From Actinomycetospora corticicola (GTDB lineage Bacteria > Actinomycetota > Actinomycetes > Mycobacteriales > Pseudonocardiaceae), in contig NZ_JACCBN010000001.1 in the NCBI RefSeq assembly GCF_013409505.1, forward strand, positions 5,022,001 to 5,086,000: a stretch of DNA of 64,000 nt, read 5' to 3'. Every line of letters starts with the position of its first letter. Within the stretch, counting starts at the first letter, position 1. The position numbers were made by a program, and so were the translations under genes. The notes beneath the pieces are model-generated. The model ran no database searches. It was given only the letters and a program-made list of their open reading frames with translations, and had not been told where the DNA came from. Positions 1-8,727 of this stretch are shown one piece after another.

Positions 1-2
1 AC

Positions 3-869
3 GACCAGACGAGACAGCTCGACCGGGAGAGCGCGCCGAACCGGGCGCCCAAGCCGGAGCCGGTCACCGTCTCCTTCTCCACCCTGGGTGCGAAGGTCAG
101 GGACGGTCTCCACGTCGCCGGCGAGATCGGCGTCTTCGTCCAGGGCACCATCCGCGACTTCCCGGACATGATCCGGCGCTACGTCCCGGAGATGTTCCGC
201 CAGCTCGGCCTCCTGATCATCTCCAGCGCCCTCGTGCTCTGGATGATGATGTTCATCATGGGGCTGGAGTGCGGCCTCGAGGCCGGCTACGTCCTCAAGC
301 AGATCGGCGCCCCGCTGTACTCCGGCGTGTTCAACGCCTACTGCGGCCTGCGCGAGTGTTCGGTCTACATGTGGGGCTGGATCCTCGCGGCCAAGGTCGG
401 CTGCGGCTACGTCGCCGAGATCGGCTCCATGCGCATCTCCGACGAGATCGACGCCATGGAGGTCATGGGCGTCAAGTCCAAGAGCTACCTGGTCGGTACG
501 CGCATCGCCTCCGCGATGATCGCCTTCCCGTTCCTCTGGGCCACGGGCCTCGGGATGCTCTACCTGGGCCAGTACCTGATGACGGTGGTCAACATCGGCG
601 AGGTCTCGCCCGGTGGCTACTTCTACATCTTCTGGCTCTATCAGAGCCCCTACGACCTCTTCGCCTCACTCACGAAAGTGATGGTGGAATCGCTCGTCAT
701 CTGCGGAGTCGGCCTCTACTACGGCTACAACGCGAGTGGCGGACCCGTCGGGGTGGGTCAGGCGACAGCGAAATCGATGATTCTCAACATGGTGCTGATC
801 TCGGTGATCGGCGCACTCGGGACACTGTTCTTCTGGGGCATCGACGTGAACGCGCCGATCTCCAACTGA
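3..869 (+). CDS. YrbE/MlaE-family permease of mce system (5' partial)
   Basis: Inner-membrane permease subunit of an mce-type lipid ABC transporter. The frame is open from the left edge, with no ATG or GTG before 168, so the start lies outside the window; 288 residues are visible. The family's conserved cytoplasmic loop is clear (EIGSMRISDEIDAMEVMGV around visible residues 139-157), flanked by hydrophobic segments, beginning with LGLLIISSALVLWMMMF. mce clusters normally carry two YrbE genes directly before mceA, so a sister gene is expected just upstream. Here the ATPase, not an mce gene, follows, and a strong terminator separates the two. Function in lipid or sterol import is known for the family; the substrate is unknown. 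Confidence 0.9.
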   Translation, partial: DQTRQLDRESAPNRAPKPEPVTVSFSTLGAKVRDGLHVAGEIGVFVQGTIRDFPDMIRRYVPEMFRQLGLLIISSALVLWMMMFIMGLECGLEAGYVLKQIGAPLYSGVFNAYCGLRECSVYMWGWILAAKVGCGYVAEIGSMRISDEIDAMEVMGVKSKSYLVGTRIASAMIAFPFLWATGLGMLYLGQYLMTVVNIGEVSPGGYFYIFWLYQSPYDLFASLTKVMVESLVICGVGLYYGYNASGGPVGVGQATAKSMILNMVLISVIGALGTLFFWGIDVNAPISN

Positions 870-885
870 CCGTTCCGGAAATCTA

Positions 886-946
886 GGCACGACCCAGGTC
901 CAGGGGACCTCGAGGGGTTCCCCTGGGGCTGGGTCGTGCCTTTTTT
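886..946 (+). terminator. Strong intrinsic terminator between yrbE and the ATPase gene
   Basis: A 12-bp perfect outer stem (886-897 with 929-940) and an 8-bp inner stem (900-907 with 919-926) are followed by six T (941-946). This is the best-formed rho-independent terminator in the window. It begins 17 nt after the YrbE stop and precedes the ATPase start by about 100 nt. It either ends the YrbE transcript or acts as an attenuator inside the mce cluster. Confidence 0.9.
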
Positions 947-1042
947 CGTTTGTCCACTGAATGTCGTACCCACTCGCGAACATTCCGTAACTCTCGTCGT
1001 CCCCCGTCGTTTGACGGGAAAAGGCGCTCCCGGAGGGCAGTC

Positions 1043-1888
1043 ATGTCGGAAACCGAACCCATCCCCATGAACACGGCCCGGGGCGTGCAGCAGCAGGGCC
1101 CCACGCAGTCGAGCAGCGGCAAGGTCCCGGGCACCACGAGCAAGCTGCAGGTGCACAACCTGTCGAAGTCGTTCGGGTCGTCCCAGGTCATGAAGAACAT
1201 CAACTTCGACTTCGTCGAGAACTCGATCACGACCGTGCTCGGGCCCTCGGGCACGGGCAAGAGCGTGCTGATCAAGCACCTCGTCGGCCTGCTCGAGCCG
1301 GACACCGGCGAGGTCCTGGTCGACGGCGACGACATCTGGGCGATGTCCGAGGACGAGCGCTACTCCATGCGCACGCGGTTCGGCGTGTGCTGGCAGGACG
1401 GCGCGCTCTTCGGGTCGATGAACCTCTACGACAACACGGCCTTCCCGCTCCGCACGCACACCAAGATGTCGGAGTCGGAGATCGAGGCGAAGGTCATGCC
1501 GCTCCTCGAGGAGGTCGGTCTCGGCCATTCCGCCCACAAGGCTCCGAACGAGATCTCCGGCGGTATGAAGAAGCGCGCCGGCTTCGCGCGGGCGATGGTG
1601 ATGGACCCCGAGTTCGTCATCTTCGACGAGCCCGATTCGGGTCTCGACCCGGTTCGCACCAGCCTGCTCTGCGACATCATCCTCGATGTCCACTCCCGCC
1701 ACGGCGGCACGTATCTGCTGGTCACTCACGACATGGCGACCGCGCGCAAGGTCAGTGACTACATCGGCGTCATCTGGAAGGGCGAGGTCGTGCACTACGG
1801 CCCCGCCAAGGAAGCCTTCGAACTCGAAGACCCGTTCGTCAAGCAGTTCCTCGCCGGCGACTCGGCCGGCCCCCTCGGAATGGACTGA
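1043..1888 (+). CDS. Mce transporter ATPase (MlaF/Mkl/MceG-like)
   Basis: Cytoplasmic ABC ATPase predicted to energise the YrbE/MCE lipid importer; 281 aa. Walker A GPSGTGKS lies at residues 67-74, Q-loop Gln118, signature SGGMK at 172-176, Walker B with catalytic Glu FVIFDE at 191-196, and H-loop His229. All catalytic residues are intact. I chose ATG 1043 because a cggaggg ribosome site lies 5 nt before it; the open frame extends back to 950, but that overlaps the promoter/terminator zone. The stop is 5 nt from the first MCE gene, so the two are probably co-transcribed. The SGGMKKR signature and DEPDSGLDP Walker B region are typical of Mkl proteins. Unlike in mycobacteria, where mceG is often unlinked, the ATPase sits inside the operon. 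Confidence 0.92.
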   Translation: MSETEPIPMNTARGVQQQGPTQSSSGKVPGTTSKLQVHNLSKSFGSSQVMKNINFDFVENSITTVLGPSGTGKSVLIKHLVGLLEPDTGEVLVDGDDIWAMSEDERYSMRTRFGVCWQDGALFGSMNLYDNTAFPLRTHTKMSESEIEAKVMPLLEEVGLGHSAHKAPNEISGGMKKRAGFARAMVMDPEFVIFDEPDSGLDPVRTSLLCDIILDVHSRHGGTYLLVTHDMATARKVSDYIGVIWKGEVVHYGPAKEAFELEDPFVKQFLAGDSAGPLGMD

Positions 1889-1893
1889 CCGAC

Positions 1894-3165
1894 ATGCGAT
1901 CCACACGCGCCCGCGTCCTCGCGGGGGTGATCATCCTCCTGCTCGTGGCCGGCGCCGTCACCCTGTTCGTGACGCCGACGAGCTACAAGGCGACGGCATT
2001 CCTGCCGGCCGGCAACCCGAACATCATCGTGGGCGCCCCGGTGCTCATCAACGGGTTCGACAAGGGCACGGTCGACAGCCTCGTCCCCTCGGGGCAGGGC
2101 GCCGAGATCACCATCGCCGCGGACCGCGACGTGGCGCCCTTCCACGCGGGCGCGGTCGTGTTCGTGCAGTGGAGCTCGACGGTCGGTGAGCGCCGCATCC
2201 AGGTCAACGACGGCCCGGTCACCAATCCGGAGATCCCGAACGGCGGCCGCATCGAGGGGAAGATGCCGCAGCCGATGGAGCTCAGCGACGTCCTCGCCGG
2301 GCTGGACCCCGCCACCCGGAGCCGCATCGCGCCGGTGGTGGACCAGCTGCGGACGACACTGGCCGGCCACGAGCAGGACCTGAACAACACCCTCGGCACG
2401 GCGGGTCCTGCCTTCGTCGCGATCGGCAACGTGCTCAAGGGCGTGGCCCTCGACGGGCCCGCGATCAACCAGCTCGTCACCGACACCAACGGGCTCGTGG
2501 CCCGGATCGGCGCCCGCAGCCAGGACCTGTCCGGCGTGGTGAACGACCTGTCGGTGAGCGCCAACGACACCGCGCAGGTGCGCCAGCAGCTCGGGGACGT
2601 TCTCCACAAGCTCCCGCCGGTGCTCGACCAGGCGAAGGACACGCTGGGCAAGGTCCCGGGCACGACGGACGCCACGGTGCCGCTGCTCGAGGACGCGAAG
2701 ACCACGACGGACAAGCTGCCGTCGGTCGCCTCGCACCTCGCTCCCGTGCTCAAGGACCTCCGTCCCACCATCGCGGAGCTGAAGCCCACGCTCGAGGCGG
2801 CCTCCCAGCTGCTCGACGTGACCCCGGGCCTGCTCGACAGCGGCGACGTGACCCTGCCGAAGGTCGGGGACACGTTCGGCAAGTACGCCCCCATCGTCCG
2901 CGAGCTGCAGCCCTTCTCCCCCTGTGCCGTGGGCTTCCTGTCCACCTGGGGCTCCGCGTCGGCCTACTACGACGCGAAGGGCCAGTACGTCCACGTCCCG
3001 GTCCGTGAAGGCCCGGAGAGCGTCGACGACACCCCTGTCGACCTCGGCGCGGCGTTCGCGAAGTCGATCGAGCGCGGCTGCACCCCGGAGCACCAGGGTC
3101 CCCTCGGCGGCACGGGTGGCGGCGTGATCAACAAGGTCGCGAACGGACTCGGAGGACTGAACTAG
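1894..3165 (+). CDS. MCE family protein 1
   Basis: First of six consecutive MCE proteins, 423 aa, thought to form a periplasmic/cell-envelope lipid conduit with YrbE. An N-terminal membrane anchor (about residues 9-27) is followed by the MCE beta domain (about 31-110), a long helical region and a C-terminal Cys-containing segment. There is no lipobox. A recurrent motif of the helical part is visible (LKDLRPTIAELKPTLE), shared in variants by the other five proteins. It starts 5 nt after the ATPase stop and ends immediately before MCE 2, so translation is likely coupled. The substrate cannot be read from sequence. Confidence 0.92.
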   Translation: MRSTRARVLAGVIILLLVAGAVTLFVTPTSYKATAFLPAGNPNIIVGAPVLINGFDKGTVDSLVPSGQGAEITIAADRDVAPFHAGAVVFVQWSSTVGERRIQVNDGPVTNPEIPNGGRIEGKMPQPMELSDVLAGLDPATRSRIAPVVDQLRTTLAGHEQDLNNTLGTAGPAFVAIGNVLKGVALDGPAINQLVTDTNGLVARIGARSQDLSGVVNDLSVSANDTAQVRQQLGDVLHKLPPVLDQAKDTLGKVPGTTDATVPLLEDAKTTTDKLPSVASHLAPVLKDLRPTIAELKPTLEAASQLLDVTPGLLDSGDVTLPKVGDTFGKYAPIVRELQPFSPCAVGFLSTWGSASAYYDAKGQYVHVPVREGPESVDDTPVDLGAAFAKSIERGCTPEHQGPLGGTGGGVINKVANGLGGLN

Positions 3166-4578
3166 ATGGCCACGCGCTCCCCGCGTACTACCTCCGGCCC
3201 GAGCCCGTTCCGGTCGGTCGGCAAGGTCAAGATCCTGCTGCTCGCGCTCGTGGCGCTCCTCGGGGCCACGGCCGCGACCACGAGCCTCGCGGCGGCCCAG
3301 GGCGACGGGCAGCTCGTCGTCGCCGAGTTCAAGAACATCGGTTCGATGACCAGCCAGGCGCAGGTCAAGATCGGCGGCGTCGTCGTCGGCACCACCGGTG
3401 ACTCCACGGTGGACCCCGACCGCAAGCTCGCCATCGTGCCGATGAACCTCGAGCAGAAGGCGCTGCCGCTGCACACCGACGCCAAGGCGACGATCCGGCA
3501 GCTCAGCCTCATCGGTGAGAAGTTCATCGACCTCGACCCGGGCACCCCGTCGGCGCCGGTGCTCGAGGCGGGCCAGTCCATCCCGGTGACGCAGACCGCG
3601 TTCGCCGAGGACTACCAGAACATCGTCCAGGCGCTGAACGACCCGACCGCGGCCGGCCTCTCGTCGATCCTGCGCACCCTCGGCGGCGGCGTCGAGGACC
3701 GGGGCATGAAGGTCCAGACCCTCATCCGCGAGCTGCAGCCGGCCTTCGGCGACACGGCGGCGCTGGCGAACTCGCTGGGTCGGCAGAACCAGCTGCTCGG
3801 CCAGGTCATCGACCAGGTCCAGCCGGTGACCAACGGACTCGCCGCGGACCAGGGGAAGACCCTGGACCGCACGGTGGGCTCCGCGACGGACCTCCTCGCC
3901 ACCACCGCGGCGAAGGAGCAGCAGCTCCGCGACACGCTGACCGAGCTGCCCTCGACCCTGTCGGCCGCCCAGAAGACGCTCGACGACCTGACCGGCACGG
4001 CAGGGGCCACCCAGGAGACGCTGGCGAACCTGCGTCCGACCTCGGACAACCTCGCGGCGATCTCCGGCGAGCTGAGCACCTTCACCGACTCCGCGCAGCC
4101 CGCGCTGGAGTCGCTGAACCCGCTGCTCGACCGCGCCAACGAGCTGCTCGACGAGGCCCGGCCGCTCGCGGCCGAGGCGAAGACGACCGGCAAGCCGTTG
4201 TACGACACGGTCCACGCGGCCCGACCGATCGTCGATTCGCTCTCGAAGAACATCGGTGGCCCGTACGGCACGGGGCCCGACAAGGTCTGCGGACCGGCGG
4301 CGCCGGTCGCGAACTGCCAGGACCCGCGGATCCAGGGGCTGCTCGGCTTCCTGCACAACTGGGCGCTCACCACCAACGGCGGTGACGCGCTGAGCCACTA
4401 CTTCCGCGTCTTCTTCGTCCTCGGCGCTCCGGCCGGGCTCCCCGCCGGCCTTCCCCAGGTGCTCCCCACCGCAGGGAACACGCTGCTCCAGGGCCAGCCC
4501 ACCGCCTCCGGGAGCGCCACCGGTCTCACCCCGACCCAGGAGCAGAGCGCTCTGGGCACCCTCATGGGAGGACGCTGA
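3166..4578 (+). CDS. MCE family protein 2
   Basis: 470-aa MCE protein. It has a short basic N-terminus, a membrane segment (KILLLALVALLGATAATTSL, about residues 20-39), an MCE domain (about 45-125) and a long helical domain with repeated LRP/leucine-proline turns. Two cysteines near residues 365-385 (VCGPAAPVANCQDP) may form a disulfide. The start codon directly abuts the stop of MCE 1 and its stop overlaps the start of MCE 3. No lipobox is seen, although the hydrophobic segment resembles a signal sequence ending at AAA-QG, so cleavage is possible. Confidence 0.9.
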   Translation: MATRSPRTTSGPSPFRSVGKVKILLLALVALLGATAATTSLAAAQGDGQLVVAEFKNIGSMTSQAQVKIGGVVVGTTGDSTVDPDRKLAIVPMNLEQKALPLHTDAKATIRQLSLIGEKFIDLDPGTPSAPVLEAGQSIPVTQTAFAEDYQNIVQALNDPTAAGLSSILRTLGGGVEDRGMKVQTLIRELQPAFGDTAALANSLGRQNQLLGQVIDQVQPVTNGLAADQGKTLDRTVGSATDLLATTAAKEQQLRDTLTELPSTLSAAQKTLDDLTGTAGATQETLANLRPTSDNLAAISGELSTFTDSAQPALESLNPLLDRANELLDEARPLAAEAKTTGKPLYDTVHAARPIVDSLSKNIGGPYGTGPDKVCGPAAPVANCQDPRIQGLLGFLHNWALTTNGGDALSHYFRVFFVLGAPAGLPAGLPQVLPTAGNTLLQGQPTASGSATGLTPTQEQSALGTLMGGR

Positions 4579-5918
4579 TGGCCGGCAAGCCGAAGCGGTC
4601 GGCACGCTTCACCTCCGGCGTCATCGGCGTCGTCGTGGTCGTGGCCTCGGCGCTGATCGCCCTGTTCGCCCTGAACTCCGCCAAGGGGTTCCCGGGTCAG
4701 GACCACACCTACGTCAAGGCGCAGTTCACCGAGACCGGTGACCTGCACGTCGGTGACGACCTCCGCGAGGCCGACGTCCGCGTCGGCCGGGTCGACTCCA
4801 TCGACTACGAGGGTGGCGGCGTCGCCACGGTGCGGCTCGCCTTCGACGACACGCGGCCGGTGTTCAAGAACGCCGTCGTCACCGTCGTCTCCCGCTCGGG
4901 CCTGGGGCAGAAGTACGTCAACATCGCCCGCGGCGACCAGGCATCGGGGACGCTCGCCTCCGACGCCGTCATCCCGACGAGCCAGACCCAGCCCGCCGTC
5001 GAGATCCTGGACCTGGCCGACATCTTCGACCCGAGGACGACCCTCGCGGCCCAGGGCGCGCTCGGGCAGCTCGGGGCCGGCCTCGAGGGCCACGGCAAGG
5101 ACCTCAGCGACGCGGTCGACGGCATCTCGTACAACCTCCCGCGGCTCGGGACGGTGGCGCAGGCGCTCAACAACAACAACGGACGGGACATCCAGACCGT
5201 CCTGACCTCGCTGCGCAACCTCTCCGATCGCTTCGAGGGTCGCCAGCAGCAGATCACCGACCTCAACCGGCAGCTCGCGACGACGTTCGACGCCGTCAAC
5301 GTCGACCGCGGGAAGTCGCTGGGCGACCTGCTGCAGGTGGCGCCGGGTGCGCTCCGGGACGTCCGCAAGGCGTTGATCGACCTGCAGCAGCCGCTGGAGA
5401 CGACCACCGCGGCCGTCACCAACATCCGCCCCGGGGTCCGCGACCTGGCGGGGGCGACCCCGGACGTGCGCGGCGTCCTCCGTGAGGCACCGCCGGTCCT
5501 GGACAAGGTCCCCGGTGTCTCCGACGTCGGGCAGCCGGCCCTCAAGGCCCTCACCCCCGCCCTGCGCGACCTGCGTCCGCTGATCGTGGACATCCGCACG
5601 GCGGCCCAGAACGCCCGGCTCCCGCTGGTGTGCCTGGCCGACATGCGCTCGCAGGCCGACCGCTACAAGAACGCGCAGACCGGGGTCGGCGAGGTCTTCT
5701 CCAGCCTGGCCGAGGTCACGAAGCAGGGCGACGAGACGGGCAACGCGGCCCGCTTCGAGCTCGTCCCGCAGGGCGGCCTCATCGGCGGTGTGCCGATCCG
5801 GACCGAGCTCAACGCGGTCAACAACGTGACGTGCCCGCAGCCGAACTTCAACGACAACGACCACGGTGACAGCTGGGGTGACCACGGCAGCAGCTGGGGC
5901 GGAGGGAACCACCGATGA
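4578..5918 (+). CDS. MCE family protein 3
   Basis: 446-aa MCE protein: N-terminal anchor (about residues 13-34), MCE domain with the family's substrate-facing strand pattern (GLGQKYVNIARG), then a long alpha-helical region. The C-terminus is unusual: a short Asp/His/Gly/Trp-rich tail (DHGDSWGDHGSSWGGG) that recalls the His-rich tails found elsewhere in this window. Start and stop overlap the neighbouring mce genes by 1 and 4 nt. It is part of the mce operon and is predicted to join the hetero-hexameric MCE ring or tunnel. Confidence 0.9.
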   Translation: MAGKPKRSARFTSGVIGVVVVVASALIALFALNSAKGFPGQDHTYVKAQFTETGDLHVGDDLREADVRVGRVDSIDYEGGGVATVRLAFDDTRPVFKNAVVTVVSRSGLGQKYVNIARGDQASGTLASDAVIPTSQTQPAVEILDLADIFDPRTTLAAQGALGQLGAGLEGHGKDLSDAVDGISYNLPRLGTVAQALNNNNGRDIQTVLTSLRNLSDRFEGRQQQITDLNRQLATTFDAVNVDRGKSLGDLLQVAPGALRDVRKALIDLQQPLETTTAAVTNIRPGVRDLAGATPDVRGVLREAPPVLDKVPGVSDVGQPALKALTPALRDLRPLIVDIRTAAQNARLPLVCLADMRSQADRYKNAQTGVGEVFSSLAEVTKQGDETGNAARFELVPQGGLIGGVPIRTELNAVNNVTCPQPNFNDNDHGDSWGDHGSSWGGGNHR

Positions 5919-7405
5919 AGCTCAGCTCCGTGCTGCCCGGCAAGGGCGACGGCGGGAACGGCGGGGAGAACGGCACCGTCAAGCGCCCGAACGTCCGCAA
6001 GGTCAACTACGCGCTCGTCGGCACCGTCGTGGCCGTCGTCATCGCCATCGGCATGCTCCTCGGGATCACGAAATCCGAGTGGCAGCAGTACCTCATGTGG
6101 GGTTTCACCACGCGTGACGTGCACACCACCGGCGACTACTTCATCCTGGACAACTCCAGCAAGGTGAAGGTCGGCGGCGTCGAGGTCGGACGCATCGACT
6201 CGGTCGAGCGTCAGCCGGACGGTACCGCGGTGATGCACCTGCGGATCGCGGACGACGTCGCGCAGAAGGTCGGCTCCGCCCCCTCGGCGAACGTGCGTCC
6301 GGTCAGCCTCCTCGGCGGTGTCATCTACATCGACATCATCCCGGGCGGCGACCGCACGCAGCCGTGGGTCGACGACATCCCGATCGAGCGCACGCAGCTC
6401 CCGACGGAGGTCGGCGCGGTCGTCCAGGCGATCCAGCCGGACGCCATCAAGGGCATCCCCGGTGCGATCAACGGCTTCGACCGCGCGTTCAAGGCGGGCG
6501 CGGGGCAGTCGCTCCAGGGCCTGGCGAAGGACGCGCCGTCCGTGCTCGGCCCGGGCGCCGGGGTCATCGACTCGCTGCAGGGCACGCAGCCGGGCACCGA
6601 CCTGCCCGCCGTGGTGAACGGGCTCCAGCAGACCACCGCGGTGCTCTCCCGCCAGGACGGGCAGATCGAGTCCATCCTCGGGAACCTCCACGCCACCACC
6701 ACCGCCTTCCGGGACTCGAGCAAGGCGACCTCGCAGGCGATCCGGGAGCTGCCCGACGCGCTCGACACCGCCAAGCCGGGCCTCGCCCGGCTCGGCGGCT
6801 CGCTGGACCGCCTGCGCGACACCGCCGGCCCCGCCCGCCCCGTCGTGCAGCAGGCCGGCGTGCTCCTGGACCACCTCGACCCGGTGCTGGTCAAGGCGCG
6901 CCCGGTGATCGGCGACCTGCGGGCGGCGCTGTACGACCTGCGCCCGGTGGTGCAGGACCTCACGCCCGTCAGCCGGGACCTCACGACGATCTTCGACGGG
7001 CTGAACCCGACGCTGGACCGTGTCAACGGACCGATCTACGACACCCTCACGGGGCCCTACGCGGCGAACCAAGGTGCGGACGCAGGTCGCCGTCACACGC
7101 CGATCCCGACGACCCGCGAGTCGGCCGACCAGCTCTACAAGGAGGTCGGTCCGATGCTGCGCGGCGTCAACGGCGTGGCCGGGTACAACGACGCCAACGG
7201 CCACGGCATCGCCTTCAACGTCGGGGTGGGCTCCGGAAGCATCGCCGGCGCGAACGGCATCTCCCTGCCGAACCTCTACCTGCTGCTGACCGCGCTCCAG
7301 GGCGGCGGGGCGGCGACCGCCGCGCCGACCGCTGCGCTGACCGGGGCGGTGCCCGCCCCCGTCGCCGGCCTGCTGGGGCAGGGAACCACCGGAGGGACCC
7401 GATGA
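5915..7405 (+). CDS. MCE family protein 4
   Basis: 496 aa, the longest MCE protein of this operon. A Lys/Gly/Asn-rich cytoplasmic leader of about 30 residues precedes the anchor (ALVGTVVAVVIAIGMLLGI, about 34-52). The MCE domain (about 65-140) contains SLLGGVIYIDIIPGG. The helical domain repeats the LRPVVQDLTP-type motif. The C-terminus is Ala/Gly/Pro-rich and the whole protein appears to lack cysteine. The ATG overlaps the preceding stop by 4 nt (ATGA), showing tight translational coupling. Confidence 0.9.
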   Translation: MKLSSVLPGKGDGGNGGENGTVKRPNVRKVNYALVGTVVAVVIAIGMLLGITKSEWQQYLMWGFTTRDVHTTGDYFILDNSSKVKVGGVEVGRIDSVERQPDGTAVMHLRIADDVAQKVGSAPSANVRPVSLLGGVIYIDIIPGGDRTQPWVDDIPIERTQLPTEVGAVVQAIQPDAIKGIPGAINGFDRAFKAGAGQSLQGLAKDAPSVLGPGAGVIDSLQGTQPGTDLPAVVNGLQQTTAVLSRQDGQIESILGNLHATTTAFRDSSKATSQAIRELPDALDTAKPGLARLGGSLDRLRDTAGPARPVVQQAGVLLDHLDPVLVKARPVIGDLRAALYDLRPVVQDLTPVSRDLTTIFDGLNPTLDRVNGPIYDTLTGPYAANQGADAGRRHTPIPTTRESADQLYKEVGPMLRGVNGVAGYNDANGHGIAFNVGVGSGSIAGANGISLPNLYLLLTALQGGGAATAAPTAALTGAVPAPVAGLLGQGTTGGTR

Positions 7406-8718
7406 GCGCTGACAACCCCGGACGGCTCCGCCGGGCGGCCAAGTTCGTCCGGACCGAGCCAGGGCTGCTCCGCAACGTGATCGCCGTCGCGGTGGTCGTG
7501 GTGCTGGGTCTCGGGATCGGGGGGACGGTGCTGGCCAACCAGCGCTTCACCCCGCCGTGGCAGGGCCAGACCGAGGTCTGGGCCACCTTCGCCGAGGCGG
7601 CGTCGGTGGCCCCTGGCCTCGGCCAGGCCGTGCAGATCAACGGCGTCGGGGTCGGCCAGATCCAGGACGCGAAGATCGACAACAAGGGTCACGCGCTGGT
7701 CCTCATGTCGATCAACCAGGACCTGTACGACCGGCCGATCTACCAGAACGCCACGGCCGTCATGCGGCCCACCACGCCGCTGAACACCATGTACATCGAG
7801 CTCGACCCCGGTAACCCGTCGGCGCCCGCGGTGCCCGAGCAGGGGGTCCTGCCGCTCGCGAACAGCACCTCGCCGGTCGAGATCGACCAGCCGCTGAGCC
7901 ACCTGGACGAGAACACCCGGGAGGCCACCCGCGCGCTGCTGAGCCAGGCCGACGTCGCGCTCGCCCGGGCGGGGCAGGACCTGCCCGGCGGCGTGGACGC
8001 CGTCCACGACTTCACCGTCGAGCTCAAGCCCGTCGTGGCCCAGCTGGACTCGCGGCGTGACAAGATCCGTCAGCTCATCACCGCGGTCGGGCAGCTCTCG
8101 CAGGCCGTGGGTGGCAACGACGTCCGCCTGACCAACCTGGCGAACTCGCTGCAGATCACGCTGAAGGCGGTGTCCGACCGGAGCGACCAGCTGCGGGACA
8201 GCTTCAACCAGCTACCGGGCGTCACCGAGAAGCTCAAGTCGAGCACCGGGGCGATCCAGGGGCTGTCCGACCAGCTCGACCCGACGCTGGACAACATCAA
8301 GGCCGCCAGCGACACGCTCCCCGACTCGCTCTCGAAGCTGACCGACACCGTCGACACGGCGAGCGCCACCGTCGACAAGCTCGCGCCGGTGGCGGCGAAG
8401 CTCCGGCCCACCGCGGCCGACCTGCGTCCGTTCGTCAGCGACGTCAAGCGGACGACGCCCGACCTCAAGCCGATCGTGAAGCAGCTGGACAACCCGATCA
8501 CGACGAACCTGCTGCCCTACCTGCCGGACCTCACGGCGTTCGTCTACCAGGTGCGGTCGATCTCCGACCTCGGCGACGGCAACGGGAGGAACAGCGCCCG
8601 CGCCCTGCTCCAGGGCGGTGTGTGCACCATCCCGGGCGTGCCGCCGCTGTGCGGGACCGGCGCATCCGGCTCCGCCAGCCCGGCTGCGGCCCCGAACAAC
8701 CAGACCACCGGTCGATAG
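7402..8718 (+). CDS. MCE family protein 5
   Basis: 438-aa MCE protein. I placed the start at ATG 7402, which overlaps the upstream stop (ATGA) and has a ggaggg ribosome site 8 nt upstream; the open frame further upstream is only a shadow of MCE 4. N-terminal anchor about residues 25-46, MCE domain about 55-130 (PLNTMYIELDPGNP), and a helical domain with LRPTAADLRPFVSDVK. A cysteine pair near the C-terminus (VCTIPGVPPLCG) resembles the ending of classical MceD/E/F. In mycobacteria the fifth Mce protein (MceE) is usually a lipoprotein, but no lipobox is present here. Confidence 0.9.
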   Translation: MSADNPGRLRRAAKFVRTEPGLLRNVIAVAVVVVLGLGIGGTVLANQRFTPPWQGQTEVWATFAEAASVAPGLGQAVQINGVGVGQIQDAKIDNKGHALVLMSINQDLYDRPIYQNATAVMRPTTPLNTMYIELDPGNPSAPAVPEQGVLPLANSTSPVEIDQPLSHLDENTREATRALLSQADVALARAGQDLPGGVDAVHDFTVELKPVVAQLDSRRDKIRQLITAVGQLSQAVGGNDVRLTNLANSLQITLKAVSDRSDQLRDSFNQLPGVTEKLKSSTGAIQGLSDQLDPTLDNIKAASDTLPDSLSKLTDTVDTASATVDKLAPVAAKLRPTAADLRPFVSDVKRTTPDLKPIVKQLDNPITTNLLPYLPDLTAFVYQVRSISDLGDGNGRNSARALLQGGVCTIPGVPPLCGTGASGSASPAAAPNNQTTGR

Positions 8719-8727
8719 GAGCCTTCG

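Noticed and set aside
950-1042. N-terminal extension of the Mkl-like ATPase from 950
   Set aside because: The added residues are Arg/Ser/Thr-rich and do not resemble the family, while ATG 1043 has a proper ribosome site.
1795-4605. Long open frame on the minus strand (over 900 codons) across the first MCE genes
   Set aside because: It is antisense to well-conserved MCE genes and its translation is Arg/Gly/Val-rich with no recognisable domain; long antisense frames are a by-product of the high GC content.
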